Below are positions 49,895-57,668 of a stretch of 64,000 bases of DNA, one piece after another. Numbering within the stretch: the stretch's first letter is position 1; the number at the start of each line of letters is the position of its first letter. A program made the position numbers and the translations under genes. The DNA is taken from positions 101,932 through 165,931 of the forward strand of contig NZ_JACJMB010000002.1 of the NCBI RefSeq assembly GCF_016902615.1. The letters run 5' to 3'. The DNA comes from Collinsella tanakaei (GTDB lineage: Bacteria; Actinomycetota; Coriobacteriia; Coriobacteriales; Coriobacteriaceae). Under the pieces are notes generated by a model, which worked only from the letters and a program-made list of their open reading frames with translations, was not told the DNA's origin and searched no databases.

Positions 49895-50674
49895 CTACCA
49901 GTAGAACGGCATGCAGAACATGCGGCACAGCGTCGGGCCGCAGAACCACATGCTGCAGCACAGAAGCTGCGAGGTGGCGCGTGACATGGTGAAGCCGTGC
50001 GCCTCGCCCGCCTGCTGGTAGGCGGTGCCCGTCTGGCTGAGCGTCGTCAGGACGCGCCGGTAGGTGGGGTTGTTCGGATCGAGTTCGCAGGCGCGCTTGA
50101 TGCTCTCCAGGGCGGCGACGCGCTCGCCGGCCCCCACATGGGCGCAAGCGCTCACGTAGTACCAGCGGGCGTCGCGGTCGGCGCTGACGGTTCTCCGCAG
50201 CGTCTCGAGCGCCGCGCGGGAGTTGCCCGAACGGATCTGGCCGATGGCCTCGCGCACGGTTGCCGTGTCGGTGGGGGAGGCCACGGGCGCCTCCACCGTG
50301 CCCGTCGGCCCCGCCTGATTCGTCTGGCCGTAGAAGTCGTTGAAGCCGAAGCCGCCCCAGGGGCCCCAGAAGGGGTCGTACGGGCCCTGTCCGCCCGCGC
50401 CCCCGTAGGGGTTCTGCGGACCGGCGCCGCCGGCTCCCCCATAGGGGTTGCCTGCGTTGCGGGCCGCCTCGGCGGCGTCGCGGCGCGCGTACTTCTCGGG
50501 GTTCATGATGCGGTCGTACGCTTCGTTCACCTCGTTCATGCGGCGCGCGGCATCCGGGTCGTCGGGGTTGAGGTCCGGGTGGTTCTCGCGTGCCTTCTTG
50601 CGGTATGCGCGCTTGATCTCGTCGGGACTCGCGTCCTTGCTGACGCCAAGTATCTCGTAGGGGTCTCGTGCCAC
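49895..50674 (-). CDS. J-domain co-chaperone with repeat region and Cys-rich tail
   Basis: 259 residues. The J domain (1-~62) has YEILGVSKDASPDEIKRAYR and the HPD motif in ENHPDLN. A Gly/Tyr/Pro-rich linker (NPYGGAGG repeated) follows. Residues ~135-225 form a TPR-like helical segment (RSGNSRAALETLRRTVSADR). The last ~25 residues hold five Cys and several aromatic residues (LLCCSMWFC, TLCRMFCMPFYW). It lacks the DnaJ zinc fingers and CTD. It probably recruits the adjacent DnaK to a specific client; the Cys tail suggests metal or membrane contact, which is inference. Confidence 0.88.
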   Translation of the reverse strand: MARDPYEILGVSKDASPDEIKRAYRKKARENHPDLNPDDPDAARRMNEVNEAYDRIMNPEKYARRDAAEAARNAGNPYGGAGGAGPQNPYGGAGGQGPYDPFWGPWGGFGFNDFYGQTNQAGPTGTVEAPVASPTDTATVREAIGQIRSGNSRAALETLRRTVSADRDARWYYVSACAHVGAGERVAALESIKRACELDPNNPTYRRVLTTLSQTGTAYQQAGEAHGFTMSRATSQLLCCSMWFCGPTLCRMFCMPFYW

Positions 50675-50779
50675 GTATGGCTGCCTTTCTATAGGAAGAG
50701 CGGTCGGTATCGGGCTGACCGAACGCTGGCTATGCGCGCGCCGCAGGGGTCCGCAGCGCAGGTCTCCTCTCGCTTGCGG

Positions 50780-51607
50780 CTACGCGTCGCCCGACTCGGT
50801 TTCGGTGCCGTAGCATCGGTTGTACGGCGTCCAGATGCCCGCGTAGACGACGCTGCGCATAAGGTGCAGGTCGCGCTCGAGCGGAAGGCGCTCGAAGGCA
50901 TCGGCCGCCGCGCCGGCGACGTTGGCGATGGCATCGCGCGCATGCGCGGGATCGATGCCCGAGGCAATAAAGGGATTGTAGCTTTCCTGCTTGCTGTCGT
51001 GCTCGTAATCGCACGCGGCATCCATGAGGTAGATAAGTCCTCCAAGATGCAGGCCGAAGGTGCGCAGCTGCGGGGCCCAGAAATCGTCACGCCAGGCGAA
51101 GATCTCGCCGAGGGCCCGGCCGAAGCAGGCCGCAGCCTCGTCGATGCGATCGCTGTCCGCGCGCTCGAGCTCCCCCAGGCGAGCCAGCTCGCGCTCGATG
51201 GCGCTGCAGGCGTGCGGCGCACGGAGCCGGGCGGTCTCGTAGGAGCGCTTGAGCGCGGCCATGCCCGCGCGCGCCGAGATGCTGCGGTCGTCGACCCAGT
51301 TGTCGAGCAGCTTGTGGTAGGCAAGCGCGACCGAGACGTCCGCGGCGTAATCGGTGCTCGACGATACGCAGTACGCATGCTCCTTCATGGGATGGACGGC
51401 GCAGCGCTCGCTGCCGGTATCCTCTGCTGGTTCGTAGAGCGAACCCAGCAGCATGACGAGAAACACCATGTCGTAGCTCAGACCGATCTTGCTGGGCAGG
51501 TCGTAGCGCGTGCCGAGGGCGTGGCACAGGCCGCAGTACAGCTGCTGGTACCGTGCCTTCTCGGCCTCGTCGAGCGCCGATTCGTCGGCAACGAGATAGC
51601 CGTACAT
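50780..51607 (-). CDS. DUF5685-family protein
   Basis: 275 residues from the ATG at 51607 (AAAGGA upstream). It is mostly helical, with conserved-looking Cys/His/Asp clusters: QQLYCGLCHALG near 25, RCAVHPMKEHAYC near 70, LLDNWVDD and ACDYEHDSKQESYNPF near 215. No enzyme fold is certain; the Asp-rich helices loosely recall all-alpha terpenoid-synthase or haem-oxygenase-type bundles. It is first in a three-gene operon with the J-protein and DnaK, so it may be their client or a metal-dependent enzyme needing them. Confidence 0.8.
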   Translation of the reverse strand: MYGYLVADESALDEAEKARYQQLYCGLCHALGTRYDLPSKIGLSYDMVFLVMLLGSLYEPAEDTGSERCAVHPMKEHAYCVSSSTDYAADVSVALAYHKLLDNWVDDRSISARAGMAALKRSYETARLRAPHACSAIERELARLGELERADSDRIDEAAACFGRALGEIFAWRDDFWAPQLRTFGLHLGGLIYLMDAACDYEHDSKQESYNPFIASGIDPAHARDAIANVAGAAADAFERLPLERDLHLMRSVVYAGIWTPYNRCYGTETESGDA

Positions 51608-51931
51608 GGGGGTCCTTTCAATCGGGTGCACATGAGGGGCATATACCCGTATGCGTCGGCAATCCAGTGGGCGCGGCGCGCTCTTCAGGGAGTTTTAAGG
51701 AAGCGTTCGGACGGGTGGCGTCTGGCCGGCGCGCGACGAACTTGTCAAAAGTCTCGATAAGAGAGCTCCTTATCGAGACTTTTGACAAGTTCGTTAACCT
51801 TTGGGCGCTGTGCTCGCATGCAGACGCTCCCGTGCGCGGCTATAGCACGATGACGGGGATGCCGGCTGCTGCGCGGCGTTTTCGCGTATGTACCGTCGCC
51901 TCGAAGCGGGGTCCTCTTGGCGAGGCGCTCC
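51608..51931. other. 324-bp gene-free interval with a hairpin repeat
   Basis: It lies between the DUF5685 start and the end of the Rrf2 gene, both on the minus strand. It contains copy 2 of the 59-bp hairpin element (51736-51794). No confident promoter for the DUF5685 operon was found. Confidence 0.5.
51736..51794. repeat. 59-bp hairpin element, copy 2 (26-7-26)
   Basis: The left arm 51736-51761 (beginning ACGAACTTGTCAAAAG) and right arm 51769-51794 are perfect reverse complements over 26 bp around the loop AGAGCTC. It shares arm length, loop length, the ACGAACTTG ends and the TAAG/CTTA inner pair with copy 1 at 44041. The middle of the stem differs. Confidence 0.88.
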
Positions 51932-52381
51932 TTACGCCTGGGCGGCCTCCTGCTCGGCGATCAGGGCGTCGGTGCGTGCGAGCAGGTCGGCGAGGGTCGT
52001 CTGCGCGAGGCGGTCTTCAAGCGCCTGCTGCGCGGCGGCGAGCTCCCCGTCGAGCACGGCGTGCACGTTGCGGCCGACGGGGCATTCGGGGTTCGGGCTC
52101 TCGTGGAAGTTGAAGAGGTGCTCCTCGCTGCTCTCGACCGCACGGTAGATGTCGAGCAGCGTGATCTCGTCTGCCGGGCGGGCGAGCGTGGCGCCGCCAG
52201 CGCCCATCTCAACGTTCACGAGGTCCGCGTCTTTGAGCTGGCCGAGCGAGCGGCGGATGACCACGGGGTTGGCGTTCACACTCTTGCCGAGAAACGTCGA
52301 GGTTGCGCGCGTGGTGGGCGAGAACTCGCCGATGGCGAGCAGCACGTGCACGGCGATGGTGAAGCGAGTTGAAATCTGCAT
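51932..52381 (-). CDS. Rrf2-family transcriptional regulator
   Basis: 149 residues. The winged helix starts MQISTRFTIAVHVLLAIGEF and continues with LGKSVNANPVVIRRSLGQLK and GAGGATLARPADEITLLDIY. Only one Cys (NPECPVG) occupies the region where IscR-type members have three, so iron-sulfur binding is doubtful. It is divergent from the YczE-like gene, its possible target. Confidence 0.9.
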   Translation of the reverse strand: MQISTRFTIAVHVLLAIGEFSPTTRATSTFLGKSVNANPVVIRRSLGQLKDADLVNVEMGAGGATLARPADEITLLDIYRAVESSEEHLFNFHESPNPECPVGRNVHAVLDGELAAAQQALEDRLAQTTLADLLARTDALIAEQEAAQA

Positions 52382-52592
52382 GATGCTCCAATCGTTGCGC
52401 CTCTATTGTACGGTGCGTGCGCCGTGGCTGTAGGTACCGATGTTACAACATGAAGGAAGTGTGGAGGGGGAGCATGCGGATGTCGCGCGCGGTGATGGCC
52501 GTCGCGCGCAGGGGGTCGCTGGAGGGGCTGAGGCACCCGTCTGACGTGTTCAGGGTGGGCCCCGACCGCGCCTGCGCGCGCGTTGCGGTACC

Positions 52593-52610
52593 ATCGAGAT
52601 TCATCTCGAT
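52593..52610 (+). promoter_or_regulatory. 18-bp palindromic operator candidate upstream of the YczE-like gene
   Basis: ATCGAGAT and ATCTCGAT are separated by TC. The site ends 15 bases before the start codon, just ahead of the RBS (AGGGGG). Confidence 0.5.
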
Positions 52611-52625
52611 ACACAGGGGGTCAAT

Positions 52626-53282
52626 ATGGCGCAGTTCGCAAGCGATACCTCGGGGCGCAGCGCGGCCGACTGGGCGCGCGCACTCATCGTCCTGCTCATC
52701 GGCCTAACCGTGGCGCACCTCGGTGTCACGCTGTTTTTGCTGTCCGCGCTGGGGACGGACACGTTCACGGTGTTCATCCAGGGCCTGTCACGCGTGTTCG
52801 GCCTCACGGTCGGTACGGTTCACGTCATCGTGCTTTGCCTGCTTATGGTCGTGATGCTGCTCACCACGAAGGGCTACGTGAAGCCCGGCACCGTGGTCTG
52901 CGCGTTTTGCGGCGGGCCGATCATCGACCTGTTCACCTGGCTTTTGCAGGGGTCGATCAACGAGTGGTCGCCCATGGAGCTGCGCGTCGCGAGCATGCTC
53001 GTGGGATGCGTGGTCTTGGCGCTCGGCATGTCCATCGTCATCAACAGCAACGCGGGCACGGGGCCGAACGACCTGATCGCCATCATCCTGTCCGACAAGC
53101 TCCCCTCCATCGAGTTCCGCTGGGTGCGCGTGGCCTGCGACCTGTTCTTCGTGGCAGCAGGATTCCTGCTGGGTGGCACCGTGGGCGTCGGCACGATCGT
53201 GGCCGCCCTCTGCACCGGTCCGCTTGTGCAGTTCTGGCTGCCCAGAACCGCTGTTCCCATCCGAGCGGTCCTGGGCGAATAG
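52626..53282 (+). CDS. YczE/YyaS/YitT-family membrane protein
   Basis: 218 residues with five to six TM segments. The family motifs LGTDTFTVFIQGLSRVFGLTVG near 42, LALGMSIVINSNAGTGPNDL near 140 and VGVGTIVAALCTGPLVQFW near 190 are present. The function of this family is unknown; YczE affects bacillaene/subtilin-type metabolism in Bacillus. It is preceded by AGGGGG and a perfect palindrome, and divergent from an Rrf2 regulator. Confidence 0.87.
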   Translation: MAQFASDTSGRSAADWARALIVLLIGLTVAHLGVTLFLLSALGTDTFTVFIQGLSRVFGLTVGTVHVIVLCLLMVVMLLTTKGYVKPGTVVCAFCGGPIIDLFTWLLQGSINEWSPMELRVASMLVGCVVLALGMSIVINSNAGTGPNDLIAIILSDKLPSIEFRWVRVACDLFFVAAGFLLGGTVGVGTIVAALCTGPLVQFWLPRTAVPIRAVLGE

Positions 53283-53409
53283 CCATCTGCCGGCGTTTTT
53301 CATCCATTTGGCGGCAGGCCTTCGACCCTCTTGCATGCCGTCAGCCGCGCGCTAGAATTGCGCAAACTTCACAGGGATGAGGGAGACGAGGTTCCAAGGA
53401 GGCTCGCTC

Positions 53410-54114
53410 ATGGATTCCGAGATGTATGGTTTTATCGGCTGCGCGCTCTGCGGCCTGCTCGTTGCGGGATGCGGTCTGTACATGGTGGTGACGGGCAACC
53501 CGCGGATTATGCACGGCTATCACTACGCGTTGGTGCCGCCGGCGAAGATGCCTGCGCTGGCACACTGGTCGGGCGCGGGGCTGATCGCCGCCGGTGTCGG
53601 GTGCGCGCTGCTCATCCCGCCTGCGGGGACCCCGGTGTGGCTGACCGCGATCGGCATCGTGCTGTTCGTGGCGGGGCTTGCGCTCTCGCTCGGGTCAATC
53701 ATCTACTTCAACGGGTCGCTGTTCGCCTTCGGCGGCAGTGCGGGTGGCACGCTCGGTTCACGCGCCGCGTCTATCGGGTTCGGCGTGCTGACTGCGGCCA
53801 TCGTGCTCGTGTTGACCGTTGCGCCTGGCGTGCAGATGATCGTGTCGGGCGATCCCTCGATGTTGCATGATTACCATCTGGTGAACGTCACCGCTGCGGA
53901 CCTGCCCCTGGTGGCGCGTGGTGTCGGGGCGGGCGTGGTCGCCTTCGGGTGCGGCCTTGCGCTCATGATCGCGGCGGGACTCGGCCTGTCGGGGAAGCGG
54001 CCGATGCCTATGTGGGGCAAGGCGCTCGTGGGCGCAGGCGCTGTCCTGGCTGCCGGCGGCATGATTGCGATGTTTGCCGTCATCATTCACTTCAACGGGT
54101 CGCTGATGGGATAG
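53410..54114 (+). CDS. Membrane protein made of two homologous halves, unknown function
   Basis: 234 residues from the ATG at 53410 with a strong AAGGAGG. There are six TM segments in two repeats of three. In repeat 1, MVVTGNPRIMHGYHYALVPP is followed by LAHWSGAGLIAAGVGCALLI and ends IYFNGSLF. In repeat 2, MIVSGDPSMLHDYHLVNVTA is followed by LVARGVGAGVVAFGCGLALM and ends IHFNGSLM. The repeat unit resembles DUF3784-like small membrane proteins. It is not clearly in an operon. The RBS and the duplication argue that it is a real gene. Confidence 0.8.
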   Translation: MDSEMYGFIGCALCGLLVAGCGLYMVVTGNPRIMHGYHYALVPPAKMPALAHWSGAGLIAAGVGCALLIPPAGTPVWLTAIGIVLFVAGLALSLGSIIYFNGSLFAFGGSAGGTLGSRAASIGFGVLTAAIVLVLTVAPGVQMIVSGDPSMLHDYHLVNVTAADLPLVARGVGAGVVAFGCGLALMIAAGLGLSGKRPMPMWGKALVGAGAVLAAGGMIAMFAVIIHFNGSLMG

Positions 54115-54245
54115 GTGACTGCGCAGGTCCTGCCGGGCGCCCCGTCGCGCATGCGGTCGGAGGCGGCGCACGCGGCGGGGCGTGCCCCGCGTGGCCGGTT
54201 TATGACCGCTCATCCGGATAGGGAATAGACCTCGGCCTCCGTAGG

Positions 54246-54251
54246 TATACT
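54246..54251 (+). promoter_or_regulatory. -10 box upstream of the GH13 gene
   Basis: TATACT, 35 bases before the start codon; no good -35 is seen. Confidence 0.35.
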
Positions 54252-54286
54252 GGCTATCGGTTCTGTCGAGAGCACGGGAGGCTGCC

Positions 54287-55642
54287 ATGTGGGCATATGA
54301 GTGCACGTTCTACCAGATCTATCCCATCGGTTTCTGCGGCGCGCCGCTGCACAACGATGGCGAGCAGGCTCATCGGATTCTGCATATAGCCGAGTGGGCT
54401 TCCTATCTCGAGGAGCTGGGCGTGGGCGCGGTGCTGCTCAACCCGGTGTTCGAGTCGAGCTCTCACGGGTACGACACCCGCGACCTCACCCGTATCGATT
54501 GCCGCCTGGGCACGAACGAGGACTTCGCCGATGTCGTCCGCACGCTGCATGACCACGGCATCAAGGTGGTGCTCGATGCCGTCTTCAACCATGTGGGCCG
54601 TGAGTTCTGGGCGTTTCGCGATGTGCGCGAGAAGCGCTGGGATTCGCCGTATCGTGACTGGTTCTTCACCAACTTCGACGGCGATTCCGCCTTCGGTGAC
54701 GGCTTTTGGTACGAGGGCTGGGAGGGTTGCTTCGACCTCGTGAAGCTGAACCTGCGCAACCCCGCCGTCGTGGAGTACCTGCTCGACTGCGTGCGCACGT
54801 GGCGTTACGAGTTCGATATCGACGGCCTGCGCCTCGATGTCGCCTACTCGCTTGACCACGATTTCATGCGCCGCCTGCGCGAGGTGGCAAACGACATCAC
54901 CGCGGCGAGCGAACCGGGGCGCGACTTCGTCCTGATCGGCGAGACGCTGCACGGCGACTACAGCCAGCTCGTCAACGACCGGATGCTGCACTCCTGCACG
55001 AATTACGAGTGCTACAAGGGCCTGTACTCGAGCTTCAACTCGCAGAACATGTTCGAGATCGCCCATTCACTTCATCGCCAGTTCGGCGGCGACCCGTGGT
55101 GCATCTACCGCGGGCTGCATCTGCTGAGCTTCGCGGACAACCACGACGTCACGCGCTTGGCGAGCATCCTGACCGAGCCGCGCTGCATCCGTCCCGCCTA
55201 CGGCGTGCTGTTCGGCATGCCGGGCATCCCCTGCATCTATTACGGCAGCGAGTGGGGGCAGACGGGCGTGAAGGGCGCGCGCGATGACTACGACCTGCGT
55301 CCCGCCTTCGAGCAGCCCGAGCCGAACGAGCTGACCGCCTATCTGCATACCCTCATCGAGGCGCGCGCGGGCAGTCGTGCGCTCAATTACGGAACCTATC
55401 GAAACGTGGCGATCACCAACAAGCAGCTGCTGTTCGAGCGTGCCGTCGAGATGGAGGGCATGCAGCCGGCAGAAGACGTGCTCGTGGCGGTGAACGCGGT
55501 CGATGAGCCGTTCTGCCTGCAGGCGGGCGAGCTTTCGGGCGCCTTTGCCGACATGCTCGATGCGGATGCCGAGCCTCTCGAGCTCGCCGGCACCCTCGAG
55601 CTCGAGCCCTTCGAGGTCCGCTACTTGCGCCGCCTGCCCTAA
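54287..55642 (+). CDS. GH13 alpha-amylase-family enzyme (cyclomaltodextrinase/maltodextrin glucosidase-like)
   Basis: 451 residues. The barrel starts at the N-terminus with YQIYPIGFCGAP, so the usual N-terminal accessory domain is absent. GH13 regions: I DAVFNHVG near 98, II GLRLDVAYS with nucleophile Asp near 183, III LIGETL with acid/base Glu near 219, IV FADNHDVTR near 286. A short beta C-domain closes the protein. No signal peptide is present, so it acts on imported malto-oligosaccharides in the cytoplasm. GGGAGG precedes the ATG. The exact specificity is not decided by sequence. Confidence 0.9.
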   Translation: MWAYECTFYQIYPIGFCGAPLHNDGEQAHRILHIAEWASYLEELGVGAVLLNPVFESSSHGYDTRDLTRIDCRLGTNEDFADVVRTLHDHGIKVVLDAVFNHVGREFWAFRDVREKRWDSPYRDWFFTNFDGDSAFGDGFWYEGWEGCFDLVKLNLRNPAVVEYLLDCVRTWRYEFDIDGLRLDVAYSLDHDFMRRLREVANDITAASEPGRDFVLIGETLHGDYSQLVNDRMLHSCTNYECYKGLYSSFNSQNMFEIAHSLHRQFGGDPWCIYRGLHLLSFADNHDVTRLASILTEPRCIRPAYGVLFGMPGIPCIYYGSEWGQTGVKGARDDYDLRPAFEQPEPNELTAYLHTLIEARAGSRALNYGTYRNVAITNKQLLFERAVEMEGMQPAEDVLVAVNAVDEPFCLQAGELSGAFADMLDADAEPLELAGTLELEPFEVRYLRRLP

Positions 55643-55650
55643 TCCGGCAT

Positions 55651-55740
55651 GTGTCCTCATCGGGGACGGGGCAGCTCGGCGCCATCCCGCGCCGTGCGGC
55701 GTGGGATGGCGCCGAGCTGCCCCGTCCCCGATGAGGACAC
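55651..55740. repeat. 90-bp REP-like palindrome
   Basis: The 38-base arms 55651-55688 and 55703-55740 are exact reverse complements, starting GTGTCCTCATCGGGGACGGG. The 14-base centre is itself nearly self-complementary. A diverged half copy is at 19208-19246. The GGGGACGGGGC-type core recalls REP sequences mobilised by RAYT transposases in other bacteria; no transposase is in this window. Confidence 0.9.
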
Positions 55741-55889
55741 CCCACTTTCAGTACATTTTGGGCGACCCGTCGCGAAGACCGGGTTGCCCTGTCGCATTGC
55801 CAACAAAGAAACCGCAGGTAGATGAGGTGCCCGGTAAACGCGTTCGGAGCGCCTACCGGGCACCTTGCGAAAAAAGTACTGAAAGTGGG
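55741..55889. repeat. MITE-like element copy B, 149 bp with 19-bp terminal inverted repeats
   Basis: The left end CCCACTTTCAGTACATTTT (55741-55759) pairs with AAAAAGTACTGAAAGTGGG (55871-55889) with one mismatch. Inside is a 12-bp perfect stem, AGGTGCCCGGTA (55825-55836) with TACCGGGCACCT (55854-55865). It shares its terminal CACTTTCAGTAC core and GCGAAAAAAGTACTGAAAGT edge with copy A at 4979-5123. Confidence 0.78.
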
Positions 55890-55953
55890 CCCTCGAGATA
55901 TTAGTAACCCCCTTTTGCCGCCTTCCGGCCGTCTTGAGACCTTATCCGGCGGG

Positions 55954-57432
55954 TCAGCGGGCGGCTACTGCGCCTTCGCGGACCTCCCAGGTGCGCGCGG
56001 TGCAGGCAGCGAGGAACGCATGGTCGTGGCTGACCAGCAGCAGAGCGCCGGGGAAGGCGGCAAGCGCGCGCTCGAGCGCTTCGGTGGAATGCAGGTCCAG
56101 GTGATTGGTGGGCTCGTCCATGATGATGAGGACGGGGTGGCGCAGCATGCCCTCGGCGAGCATGAGCTTGCGCAGCTCGCCTGGGCTCGTGTTGCCGCCC
56201 TCGAGGATTCGGTCCGGATTCGAGTTGAGCTGCGCCACCGTGGAAAGCACGCGGCCGCGCTCGGCATCTGAAAGCGCGGTGATGCCGGTGACGGTGCTCG
56301 CGCGCGTCGCAGCATCGAGCTCCTGGGGGATATCGAGCACGGCGAGGTCGGCGGCGATAAGGCCGCGCAGGTGCGCAAGCAGTGTCGACTTGCCCGCGCC
56401 GTTGGGGCCGACGATGCCGATATGGTCGGTGTTGCCCACGAAGAGCTCGGGGACGGTGAGCGTGCCCGCCCCGCAGGGGATGGTCGCGGCGGGTATGTGC
56501 AGCACGGTCCTGCGCGGGCTCGGGCTCGCATCGACCCAGAGGTCGCCGTCATAGCGCTTGTGGACAAACGCCGCCTCGACGCGCTTGCGTGCTGAGGCGA
56601 CCTGCGCGTTCATCTGCACGGTCCTCTTGCCGGCGACGCCGTCTCTCCCGGTGTAGATGGCGAGGTCGATTGCGGCCTTGGCGCTCTTGTCCTTGGGATC
56701 GACGCGCCGCTTGCTGCGTCGCGCATCGGCGCGCGCCGCCTCGTGGGCGCGCCGGTCGCGCTCGGAGGACAGGCGCGCGAGTTCCTCTTGTGCCGCCGCA
56801 CGCTCATGCGCGACGCTTGCGCGCTCGAGTTCCGCTTGCGCGTGCGCCTGGGTGTAGCCTCCGGGGCGAACGACGAGCGTGCCGCCGGGTTCGAACGAGA
56901 CGCAGCGACAGGCGAGCGCGTCGAGCAGCTCGCGGTCGTGCGATACGAGGATGCCGATGCCGCGGAAGCGCGCGAGGGCGCTTGTGAGCTGGGCGCGTGC
57001 ATCGGCGTCCAGGTGGTTTGTGGGTTCATCGGCCACGAGCACGTCGGGGCGCTGCCACAGGGCGACGGCGATCTGGAGCTTCTTGCGCTCACCGAACGAG
57101 AGCTCGTCGAAGCGCCAGGGCATGTCGTCTCCGATGCGGAAGATCCGGCGCAGCTCGCGCGCATCGCGCCCGTAGTCGGCAGCGAAGTCGAAGAGCGCAT
57201 CGGGCGCCACGTCGGCTTCCTGCGGGCACATGATGGAGAACAGGCTTTGCGTGACCGCTCCGCGATCAGGCGCGAGGTCGCCGCAGGCGATTCGCGCGAG
57301 CGTGGTCTTGCCGCAGCCGTTGTCACCCAGAAGGCCGGTCCAGCCGACGGGGAACGTGACGCTCACGTCAGTGAGAATCGGTTGTTGCGCAGAGGGATAG
57401 GCGAATGTGACGCCGGAGAGCGAAAGCTGCAT
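55954..57432 (-). CDS. ABC-F family ATPase (ribosome-associated, possible antibiotic-resistance type)
   Basis: 492 residues from the ATG at 57432, seven bases after AAGGAG; an in-frame ATG two codons earlier is too close to the RBS. Two ABC domains without TM segments: Walker A LLGDNGCGKTT and IVGPNGAGKST, signatures LSFGERKKLQIA and TSPGELRKLMLAE, and both ADEPTNHLD and MDEPTNHLD. The linker is Arg/Ala-rich and long (about residues 205-300), as in ribosome-protection ABC-F proteins that displace macrolides, lincosamides or pleuromutilins from the exit tunnel. Housekeeping EttA-like function is not excluded. The 5' leader contains a tiny ORF and alternative hairpins (see 57452-57537), a layout known for inducible ABC-F genes. 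Confidence 0.88.
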   Translation of the reverse strand: MQLSLSGVTFAYPSAQQPILTDVSVTFPVGWTGLLGDNGCGKTTLARIACGDLAPDRGAVTQSLFSIMCPQEADVAPDALFDFAADYGRDARELRRIFRIGDDMPWRFDELSFGERKKLQIAVALWQRPDVLVADEPTNHLDADARAQLTSALARFRGIGILVSHDRELLDALACRCVSFEPGGTLVVRPGGYTQAHAQAELERASVAHERAAAQEELARLSSERDRRAHEAARADARRSKRRVDPKDKSAKAAIDLAIYTGRDGVAGKRTVQMNAQVASARKRVEAAFVHKRYDGDLWVDASPSPRRTVLHIPAATIPCGAGTLTVPELFVGNTDHIGIVGPNGAGKSTLLAHLRGLIAADLAVLDIPQELDAATRASTVTGITALSDAERGRVLSTVAQLNSNPDRILEGGNTSPGELRKLMLAEGMLRHPVLIIMDEPTNHLDLHSTEALERALAAFPGALLLVSHDHAFLAACTARTWEVREGAVAAR

Positions 57433-57451
57433 AGACATACTCCTTTTCAAC

Positions 57452-57537
57452 AGCGGGTAGCGCCGCCGCACCCGCTTCGGCGGGTGAATGGAAACGAGAA
57501 GAGATGTCTAGCGAATCCGCACCGTGTCCAGCCTTTC
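57452..57537 (-). promoter_or_regulatory. Candidate attenuator leader of the ABC-F gene
   Basis: On the minus strand, GAAAGG (57537-57532) precedes a five-codon ORF, GTG CGG ATT CGC TAG (57522-57508), encoding Met-Arg-Ile-Arg. Downstream, hairpin 1 (CACCCGC/GCGGGTG, 57486-57469) and hairpin 2 (AGCGGGT/ACCCGCT, 57476-57452) share bases and cannot coexist. There is no U-run. A candidate -10 TATACT lies at 57607-57602, giving a leader of about 165 bases. Confidence 0.45.
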
Positions 57538-57668
57538 TGTTCGACCCGATGACGCCGCCACACGCACTGCGGGACCTATTTCCCACTCGGTCGACGCCCC
57601 GAGTATAGCAGGAAGCCGCGTGTTCTACGTCGGTGACGGAGCGCGCCGTGTGGGGCGGCTCGCGGTGA

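Larger units (their letters stand above)
55643..55953. other. 311-bp repeat-filled interval between convergent genes
   Basis: It is almost entirely occupied by two abutting elements: the 90-bp REP-like palindrome (55651-55740) and the 149-bp inverted-repeat element (55741-55889). It lies between the GH13 gene (+) and the ABC-F gene (-). Confidence 0.8.

Noticed and set aside
49850..51931. HrcA/CIRCE control of the dnaK operon
   Set aside because: No TTAGCACTC/GAGTGCTAA inverted repeat was found upstream of the DUF5685, J-protein or dnaK genes.
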